Assembly: GCA_029907715.1 (NCBI GenBank)
Contig: JARYLI010000004.1
Location: 84,501-148,500, forward strand
Length of the DNA stretch: 64,000 bases
Source: Methanothrix sp.
Lineage (GTDB): Archaea; Halobacteriota; Methanosarcinia; Methanotrichales; Methanotrichaceae
Direction of reading: 5' to 3'
Made by a program: the position numbers and the translations under genes. Position 1 is the first letter of the stretch. The number at the start of each line of letters is the position of its first letter. The notes under the pieces were generated by a model. It searched no databases. It had not been told where the DNA came from and saw nothing but the letters and a program-made list of their open reading frames with translations. Positions 54,251-61,018 of the stretch are shown one piece after another.

Positions 54251-56107
54251 ATGGTGATCCGTGTGATCGAGGCAGTAGCAAGAATTGGTAAGCAAAGAAT
54301 TGGTGAGCATGCTCAGAGCGGTTGTGAGGATATCCTGTATTACATTGTGGAGAATCCAAATCTCAATGGCGGTTACAACCATGCTCTTGTTGTCACACTC
54401 GAGGAGAAGGATGGAGATTTCTCCTACAGAGGGGTGGAGCTGGAGGAGCTCAAGGATTACAGAAGATACCTGTACAAGGGGAAGAAGGGGAATGCCACCG
54501 ATGCCACCCCGACATGCAAGATCGCAAAGAATATCAAGAAAACATTCGAGAAAAAATTTCTGAGATGGTTTGATGGCATTGATTCTTCAGATCTAAGCGG
54601 GGAAGAAAGAGCCACGCTGAAAAATATAAAGAATGTGTTATTCTCAAACAAAGATAAAATCTTTAAGGAGCTACAGGAGAAGCGATCTCATCTCAAACAG
54701 AGAGAGAACTGCATAATAACCCTTGGATTTGTGAAGGATGGTGATCTTAAATACCTGGCGGATTATCCGGCGTTCAGAAACGTTCTCCTCAAAAATAGCT
54801 GCGATCGGTTCTTCCGTAAATACGGCGGCGAGTCCAGAGGAACGGATGCGCTCTGCTCTGTCTGCAAGGAGCAAAAGGATGAGGTTTACGCATACGCCAT
54901 CCCCTGGCCGTTCCACACATTCGACAAGCCCGGATTCATAGCAGGCGGGTTCAGGCAGTCTGATGCATGGAAGAACACGCCCGTCTGCTTAAACTGTGCG
55001 ATAAATCTCGATGCGGGAAAGAAGTACATTGAGGAGAGCCTTGACTTCAGCTTCTACGGCTTCAGGTACCTTCTCATACCCAAGCTCATAATCGGCGATG
55101 ACTACCAGGAGATCCTGGATATTCTGAGTGGTATGAAGAAAGAACTGAAGATGAGCCGGAAGACCAGGAACCGCATAACCGACGACGAGGATGAGATCCT
55201 GGATATGGTGAAGGATCAGAAGGACTTATTCAGCAACAGCCTGATGTTTTATAAAAAGGATAACTCCGCTTACAGGATACTCCTTCACATCGATGGCATT
55301 CTCCCATCCAGGTTGAGAAGGCTGTTCGAGGCCAAGGAGAGGGTTGAATGTGCCTTCGGGATATACAATGAGATGGTGCTATCCGAAGACAAAGGCAGGC
55401 TTATATTTGATTTTGGCGTTCTGAGGCGGTTCTTCCCCAGGGAGTCAGGAAACGTTACACACGACAAGATGTTTCTGGAGATTGTCAACAGGATATTCGT
55501 GGGGAGGTATGTGGATCGCCATCTTCTGATCTCATTCATGATGAAGAGAATCAGAGATGATTTCGTGCATGGGCGATCCACGCTGATGAACACGCTCAAC
55601 GGATTCATGCTTCTTCATTATCTGAAGGAGCTGAATCTTCTGAAGGATCTTGAGGTAGACAGAATGTCAGGAATTGTTCTCAAAAGAGAGGAGCTCGAGG
55701 CACTTCCTCTGGATAAGAGGGTTGAGAGGTTCTTCGAGGCGAACAGGGAGTTCTTTGACAGCGATGCGAAGAAGGCAACGTTTCTGGAAGGCGTGCTTGT
55801 GCAGAAGCTGCTGAACATCCAGTGGATGGAGAAGAATGCAAAGCCGTTCTACACAAAGCTGCATGGGCTCAAGATGAACGAGGCCCTGATCAAGAGGCTT
55901 CTTCCGGAGATACAGAACAAGCTTGAGGAGTATGAGAAGAACTACTACAGGGAGCTCGAGGCGATCATAGCGGAGCATTTCGTTCTTTCGGGCCGCGGGT
56001 GGAAGGAGACAGATGATGAGCTGAGCTTCTACTTCGTGCTCGGTATGAACCTGCACGAGCTCTTCAGGGTGGATAAAGAGAAGGAAAAGACGGAGGAAAC
56101 AGCATGA
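54251..56107 (+). CDS. cas8b: Cascade large subunit Cas8b (Csh1)
   Basis: Large subunit of the type I-B interference complex, recognising the PAM. The 618-aa protein has the Csh1/TM1802 features: a zinc ribbon with CSVCKEQ (about residue 200) and CLNC (about 247), the preceding ITLGFVKDGDLKYL, and helical C-terminal parts (RYVDRHLLISFMMKRIRDDFVHG, ending KEKEKTEETA). The start is uncertain: ATG at 54251 begins MVIRVIEAVARIGKQRIG, and later ATG or TTG choices are possible. It overlaps cas7 by four bases (ATGA). Length is typical for I-B. Confidence 0.88.
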   Translation: MVIRVIEAVARIGKQRIGEHAQSGCEDILYYIVENPNLNGGYNHALVVTLEEKDGDFSYRGVELEELKDYRRYLYKGKKGNATDATPTCKIAKNIKKTFEKKFLRWFDGIDSSDLSGEERATLKNIKNVLFSNKDKIFKELQEKRSHLKQRENCIITLGFVKDGDLKYLADYPAFRNVLLKNSCDRFFRKYGGESRGTDALCSVCKEQKDEVYAYAIPWPFHTFDKPGFIAGGFRQSDAWKNTPVCLNCAINLDAGKKYIEESLDFSFYGFRYLLIPKLIIGDDYQEILDILSGMKKELKMSRKTRNRITDDEDEILDMVKDQKDLFSNSLMFYKKDNSAYRILLHIDGILPSRLRRLFEAKERVECAFGIYNEMVLSEDKGRLIFDFGVLRRFFPRESGNVTHDKMFLEIVNRIFVGRYVDRHLLISFMMKRIRDDFVHGRSTLMNTLNGFMLLHYLKELNLLKDLEVDRMSGIVLKREELEALPLDKRVERFFEANREFFDSDAKKATFLEGVLVQKLLNIQWMEKNAKPFYTKLHGLKMNEALIKRLLPEIQNKLEEYEKNYYRELEAIIAEHFVLSGRGWKETDDELSFYFVLGMNLHELFRVDKEKEKTEETA

Positions 56108-57069
56108 GCACAGTCTCGAACAGATCTGAGCTGCTGTTCATCTACGATATAAGAGATGGGAATCCGAATGGAGATCCGATGGACGAGAACAAACCGCGCA
56201 TGGATGAGGAGACAGGGGTGAACCTGGTAACCGATGTGCGTCTCAAGAGGACGATAAGAGATTATCTCCACAATTTCAAAGGGCTCGAGATATTCGTGAG
56301 GGAGATAGTCTACGATAAGGAGAACGGGTACATCCAGGACGCCAAGAGGAGGGCCAAGGATTTCGGGGAAGATCAGGAGAGGATTCTGAGTGAGTGCATC
56401 GACGTGAGGCTGTTCGGCGGTGTGATTCCGCTGGAGAAACGGAGACAGAACAAGCAAAAAGATGAGGGTGAGGGATCATCCAAAGGGGATTCGATTACCT
56501 ATACAGGACCTGTTCAGTTCAAGATGGGGCGCTCGCTCCACAGGGTGGCCCTGAAGCACATAAAGGGCACAGGAGCATTCGCCTCGAAGGAGGGCATGAC
56601 GCAGGCGACGTTCCGCGAGGAGTATGTTCTCCCCTACTCACTGATACTCTTCTACGGCATAATAAACGAGAATGCTGCGAAGCACACTGCTCTCACAGAG
56701 GAGGATGTGAGGCTGCTCCTCGAGGGCATGTGGAACGGGACGAAGAGCTTGATATCGAGAACGAAGGCAGGACAGGTGCCCAGGCTGCTGCTCAAGGTCA
56801 ACTACAGCAAGGCGAACTACCACATCGGGGATCTGGACAGGATGATAAAGCTGGTATCGGATGTGCAGCACGAGGCGATCAGAGGGCCCGAGGATTTCTG
56901 TCTCGATGTCTCAGCGCTTGTGAGCAGGCTCAAAGCTGAGAAGGACTCAATCAGGGATCTTGAGATCTGCTTCGACAGGCAGCTCAGGTTTGTCAGGGAC
57001 GGCGCCGAGTTCTCCATGGAGAAGCTGAACGAAGCAACTGGCATAGCGGTAAATCCGATTGCGTTCTAG
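56104..57069 (+). CDS. cas7: Cascade backbone subunit Cas7 (Csh2 family)
   Basis: RAMP protein that lines the crRNA spacer. The 321-aa sequence begins SELLFIYDIRDGNPNGDPMDENKPRMDEETGVNLVTDVRLKRTIRDYL in typical Csh2 blocks (N-P-N-G-D-P followed by E-T-G, then the first RRM strand), and later has TGPVQFKMGRSLHRVALKHIKGTGAFASKEGMTQATFREEYVLPYSLI. Members of this family form the hexameric filament of type I-B. Nine bases separate its stop from cas5. Confidence is high. Confidence 0.93.
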   Translation: MSTVSNRSELLFIYDIRDGNPNGDPMDENKPRMDEETGVNLVTDVRLKRTIRDYLHNFKGLEIFVREIVYDKENGYIQDAKRRAKDFGEDQERILSECIDVRLFGGVIPLEKRRQNKQKDEGEGSSKGDSITYTGPVQFKMGRSLHRVALKHIKGTGAFASKEGMTQATFREEYVLPYSLILFYGIINENAAKHTALTEEDVRLLLEGMWNGTKSLISRTKAGQVPRLLLKVNYSKANYHIGDLDRMIKLVSDVQHEAIRGPEDFCLDVSALVSRLKAEKDSIRDLEICFDRQLRFVRDGAEFSMEKLNEATGIAVNPIAF

Positions 57070-57078
57070 AGGTTCTCG

Positions 57079-57780
57079 ATGCGGGATAGCGTACTGGTCT
57101 TCGATGTGTGGGGGGATTACGCGCACTTCAGGAAGATCTACACAACCAGCTCTCCCCTCACGTACTCTTTTCCTCCAAGGACAGCGATATCGGGAATCAT
57201 CGGGGCCATAGCAGGGCTCAGCAAGGAGAGTTACTTCAGGTACTTTTCCAGGGATAAAGCAAGCATCGGTTGCAGGATCCTGGAGCCTGTGAAGAAGGTG
57301 CGCGTTGGCGAGAACCTGATCGACACAAAGAGGAGCATGCACAGGATCCATAACAGGACGCAGGTCAGGTTTGAGTTTCTGAAGGATCCCAGGTTCAGAA
57401 TATATCTCAGCCATTCTGACGATCGCTTCTCACGGGATCTCAGGGATATGCTGGAGGATCACAGATGTGTGTACACACCATGCCTGGGCCTGAGCCAGCT
57501 AGTATGCAACTTCAAATTCGTCGGCGAGCTGGGGTTGAGGAGATGCGGTGATGGATTACAGGAGATAAACAGCGTTGTGCCTCTGAAATCTCTTCTGGAG
57601 TCGCCGGAGTTTGAGGAGGGCAGGGAGTATTTCTCAGAGATCATGCCCTGCGTGATTGGAGAGGGACGGGAGGTCACGGATTACAGTGAGGTGCTCTACG
57701 AGAGGAACGGAGGGAGCATCAGGGCCAGAACAAGAGATGCGTGGGAGCTGGATAATGGGGAGAGGGTCGTTTTCATTTAA
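57079..57780 (+). CDS. cas5: Cascade subunit Cas5 (Cas5h)
   Basis: RAMP protein that caps the 5' handle of the crRNA. The 233-aa product starts MRDSVLVFDVWGDYAHFRKIYTTSSPLTYSFPPRTAISGIIGAIAGL in typical Cas5h blocks, with the glycine-rich loop of the RRM fold (GIIGAIAG) and the later VGENLIDTKRSMHRIHNRTQ. The second RRM-like half ends ELDNGERVVFI. It overlaps cas3 by 26 bases. The size agrees with the family. Confidence 0.9.
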   Translation: MRDSVLVFDVWGDYAHFRKIYTTSSPLTYSFPPRTAISGIIGAIAGLSKESYFRYFSRDKASIGCRILEPVKKVRVGENLIDTKRSMHRIHNRTQVRFEFLKDPRFRIYLSHSDDRFSRDLRDMLEDHRCVYTPCLGLSQLVCNFKFVGELGLRRCGDGLQEINSVVPLKSLLESPEFEEGREYFSEIMPCVIGEGREVTDYSEVLYERNGGSIRARTRDAWELDNGERVVFI

Positions 57781-60169
57781 ACTCAGATCTCATCCCGATA
57801 AGCTTCTGGTGGATCACCTCAGAAACGTCGGGGAGATGTGCAGGAGGACAGTGGCTGAGAGCGCGCGGAACCTCGATGATGCGGAGATTCTGAAGAATGT
57901 CGCATACATCATCGGAGCGACACACGATCTCGGAAAGGCGACGGGCTTCTTCCAGGAGTACCTGAGGGAGACTGATGAGAAAAGGAGGCGGGCTCTGAGA
58001 TCGAGAGATGTCACGAAGCATGGTCTTCTCTCATCGCTCTTCACGTACGCAATTGTCAGGGAGCATCTGAGGAAGAGAGGATGCGAGACGTCCGGCGCAC
58101 TTCCCCTGGTCTCATTCATCGCGGTGAGGCGCCATCACGGGGATCTGACGAACGCGCTGGATGAGATCTCGGCGATCTACGCTGAGAGGGAGAGGGTCCT
58201 ATCTGTGATCGAGGAGCAGGTCTCCAGTCTTGACAGAAACGAATGCGCGCAGATATTCAACGCCCTTCTCGGCGGTGTGGTTGAGATAGATCTTGATTCT
58301 CTTTTGGACCACATCCTCAGAGATGCTCTGAAGGATTTGAGGGGTGAGAAGCCGTTTGTCAGGAATCTCGGCAGGAGAAATGATGTTCTGCCATACTTCG
58401 TGGCCCAGCTCCTGTACTCCGCGCTTCTGGATGCGGACAAGACAGATGCAGGGCTGGAGGGCGTGGATCTGGGCAGGGTGAATATTCCTCCGGATCTTGT
58501 GGACAGGTACAGGGAGGCGCGCGGGTTCTCCGAGAGGAGAGATGGCATCAATGGAATGAGGAACGAGATATACCATGATGCAGTCAGCCGGATCTCAGGA
58601 TGGGACCTCAATGAGAGGATAATATCGCTGAACGTGCCCACAGGTACAGGCAAGACGCTGACATCCCTGGCGATGGCGCTGCGGCTCAGGAGAAGGCTGA
58701 TGAACGAACGTGGGGTCATGCCCAGGATAGTATACGCTCTGCCGTTTCTCAGCATAATCGATCAGACATGCGATGTCTTCGAGGATGTGCTGGAAAGCGC
58801 GGGCATCAGGGCTGACTCAAGCGTGCTTCTGAAGCACCATCATCTCTCCGACATCACATACACAAAAGGGGATGAGGAATTCGAGTCTGACGTGAGCCTT
58901 CTGCTGATGGAGGGATGGAACTCTGAGATCGTGGTTACGACGTTCTGGCAGCTCTTCCACACGATATTCTCAAACAGAAACAGAAGGCTTCGCAAGTTCA
59001 ACAGGATTGCAAATTCAATAATAATAATGGATGAAGTTCAGGCTGTGCCCCACAGGTACTGGCATCTTCTGCATGATTCTCTGAAAATGCTCTGCGAGAA
59101 GTTCAACAGCTATCTGATACTCGTCACCGCGACCCAGCCGCTGATCTTCTCTGAGGAGAGCGGCGAGATCAGGGAGGCTGTGAGCGATAAGGAGCGGTAC
59201 TTCAGAGCGCTCAACAGGGTTGAGCTGCGCCCCATGATCGATGCTCCCATGAGCCTGGAGGAATTTGAGGCTCTTCTGGAGGGGGAGATTCACAATAACC
59301 CGGAGAAGGATTTTCTCATCGTGCTCAACACCATCCGCTCAGCCAGGAATGTGTACAGCGCCATAAAAGCGCTTGATCTGAGGGATACAGAGCTATTTTA
59401 CCTCTCCACGCATGTCGTTCCCAGGGATAGAAGGGATCGCATACGCAGGATCAGAGATGAGCGGGGAGGGCGCAGGAAGATCACAGTGAGCACGCAGCTC
59501 ATAGAGGCGGGTGTTGATATCGACGCTGATATCGTGTTCAGGGATCTCGCGCCCCTCGACTCGATAAATCAGGTCGCGGGGAGGTGCAACAGGAACCTCT
59601 CGAAGGGCAGGGGGCGGGTCTCAGTTGTCATCCTCAGGGATGAGCGGAGGGAGCTGTGCAGGTACATCTACGATGGTTTTCTTATCTCAAAAACACTTGA
59701 CATATTGAGGTCGTGCGGAGAATGCATAGAGGAAAGGGAGATACTCGAGCTGAACAGCAGGTACTTCAGGGTGGTGAGGAGCGGCATGAGCGATGAGACC
59801 TCCAGGAGGTGCATGAGCATGCTATCAGGCCTGAAGTTTGGAGATCTCGGGGAGAGCTTCAGGCTGATAGAGGAGGATGAGCCCAGGGTGGATGTTTTTG
59901 TGGAGACGGATGAGAGGGCCTCTGATGTCTGGCAGGCTTACAGAGATCTCAGATCCGAGAGGGATCTCTGGGAGAGGAGAAGGAGATACCTGAGACTTAG
60001 AAACGCACTGAGCGATTACATGATCTCCCTTCCGAGGAGACTCGCTGCGGATCTTGTCGTGGAGAATCAGGGCACTGGCTACATATCGATGGACGAACTC
60101 CCTCACTACTACGATCCAGAGACCGGCTTCAGGGTGGAGGATGCTGGCGAGGGATCTATGATAATCTGA
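57755..60169 (+). CDS. cas3: CRISPR-associated helicase-nuclease Cas3 (HD-fused)
   Basis: Degrades the displaced target strand after Cascade binding. The 804-aa protein starts (57755, GGGAG 7 bases before) with an HD nuclease: the HLRNVG helix, IIGATHDLGKATGFFQEY (about 50-67), KHGLLSS and VRRHHGDL. A superfamily 2 helicase follows: motif I VPTGTGKTLTSLAMALRLR (about 290-308), motif II IIIMDEVQAVP (about 423-433, DEVQ rather than DEVH or DEAH), SATQ-like VTATQPLIFS, and motif VI NQVAGRCNRNL (about 605). The C-terminal accessory part has little conservation. It overlaps cas5 by 26 bases; cas6 follows after six. Confidence 0.93.
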   Translation: MGRGSFSFKLRSHPDKLLVDHLRNVGEMCRRTVAESARNLDDAEILKNVAYIIGATHDLGKATGFFQEYLRETDEKRRRALRSRDVTKHGLLSSLFTYAIVREHLRKRGCETSGALPLVSFIAVRRHHGDLTNALDEISAIYAERERVLSVIEEQVSSLDRNECAQIFNALLGGVVEIDLDSLLDHILRDALKDLRGEKPFVRNLGRRNDVLPYFVAQLLYSALLDADKTDAGLEGVDLGRVNIPPDLVDRYREARGFSERRDGINGMRNEIYHDAVSRISGWDLNERIISLNVPTGTGKTLTSLAMALRLRRRLMNERGVMPRIVYALPFLSIIDQTCDVFEDVLESAGIRADSSVLLKHHHLSDITYTKGDEEFESDVSLLLMEGWNSEIVVTTFWQLFHTIFSNRNRRLRKFNRIANSIIIMDEVQAVPHRYWHLLHDSLKMLCEKFNSYLILVTATQPLIFSEESGEIREAVSDKERYFRALNRVELRPMIDAPMSLEEFEALLEGEIHNNPEKDFLIVLNTIRSARNVYSAIKALDLRDTELFYLSTHVVPRDRRDRIRRIRDERGGRRKITVSTQLIEAGVDIDADIVFRDLAPLDSINQVAGRCNRNLSKGRGRVSVVILRDERRELCRYIYDGFLISKTLDILRSCGECIEEREILELNSRYFRVVRSGMSDETSRRCMSMLSGLKFGDLGESFRLIEEDEPRVDVFVETDERASDVWQAYRDLRSERDLWERRRRYLRLRNALSDYMISLPRRLAADLVVENQGTGYISMDELPHYYDPETGFRVEDAGEGSMII

Positions 60170-60175
60170 GGTGCT

Positions 60176-61018
60176 ATGGATCTAAGGATTCTGCGGCTGA
60201 GACTGCGCTCTGATTCGCATGTTAAGGAGGATGCTGCGAAGCTGCGCGGCTTCTTTGCCACGAGCTTCAATGATCAGATGCTTCTGCATCATCATTTCAC
60301 TGACAGACTGATCTACAGGTATCCGCTCATACAGTACAAGATAATCCGGGGTGTTCCGGTCATCCTGGGGATAAACGAGGGCGCGGATGTTCTCAGGGAT
60401 GTATACGATAAGTTCGGCGAGATCCGGCTTGGGGATCGGAGCTATTCTGTTGTTGAGCGGCATATATGCCTGCGGAGGGAGAGGTTTGGGTGTGCTGGAG
60501 AGCTTCATGCGTACAGGTTTGTCACTCCCTGGCTTGCCCTCAACCAGGAGAACTACATGCGCTATGCGGATGCAGCTTCCTGGTATGAGAGGAAAGAGAT
60601 TCTGAGGAAGATCCTGGTTGGGAACATACTCTCTGCTGCGAAAGGTCTTGGATACACGGTGGATGAGCAGATACGTCTTGAGCTTGGCAGGGTGAGGGAT
60701 GAGATCTGCATCTTGAAGGGTGTAATGGTCACCGGCATAAAATGCGAGTTCCTGACGAACTTTCACATTCCGGATCTGATGGGTCTGGGGAAGTCTGTCT
60801 CAAGGGGCTTTGGGGCTGTGGGGGCTCTGGAGGGCAGGCGAAGAAAGCTTGATAATTGCGGAGATGGAGTTACAGAGAGGAATGAATTTATAAAGGGTTC
60901 GATAAATTCCACTCATGCCAGAGACCCCCTCGAAAAGGAGATCTCCAAGGGGAGATCTGCCAAAAAGAACGAAAAATCGCCGCTGTCGAAGAGCGAGTTC
61001 CAGGAAAACAAGGATTGA
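60176..61018 (+). CDS. cas6: CRISPR repeat-processing endoribonuclease Cas6, with extension into the array
   Basis: Cuts the repeat RNA to release crRNAs. The first 225 residues look like a complete Cas6: an N-terminal LRILRLRLRSDSHVKEDAAKLRGFFA, HHHFTDRLIYRYPLIQYKIIRG, and a C-terminal glycine-rich loop DLMGLGKSVSRGFGAVGALEGRRR typical of the family. Family members usually end about there (near 60850). Here the frame stays open for a further 57 residues through the array leader and finishes SKSEFQENKD inside repeat 1, where its TGA is 61016-61018. The extension has low complexity and many Lys/Glu residues. Whether it is really translated, or the stop was lost, is not known. Confidence 0.85.
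   Translation: MDLRILRLRLRSDSHVKEDAAKLRGFFATSFNDQMLLHHHFTDRLIYRYPLIQYKIIRGVPVILGINEGADVLRDVYDKFGEIRLGDRSYSVVERHICLRRERFGCAGELHAYRFVTPWLALNQENYMRYADAASWYERKEILRKILVGNILSAAKGLGYTVDEQIRLELGRVRDEICILKGVMVTGIKCEFLTNFHIPDLMGLGKSVSRGFGAVGALEGRRRKLDNCGDGVTERNEFIKGSINSTHARDPLEKEISKGRSAKKNEKSPLSKSEFQENKD
60887..60984 (+). promoter_or_regulatory. CRISPR leader with TATA box and palindrome
   Basis: TTTATAAA at 60887-60894 would start array transcription near 60915, about 70 bases before repeat 1. AGATCTCC (60939-60946) and GGAGATCT (60951-60958) form an 8-bp inverted repeat with loop AAGG. All of it lies inside the open cas6 frame. Confidence 0.55.
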
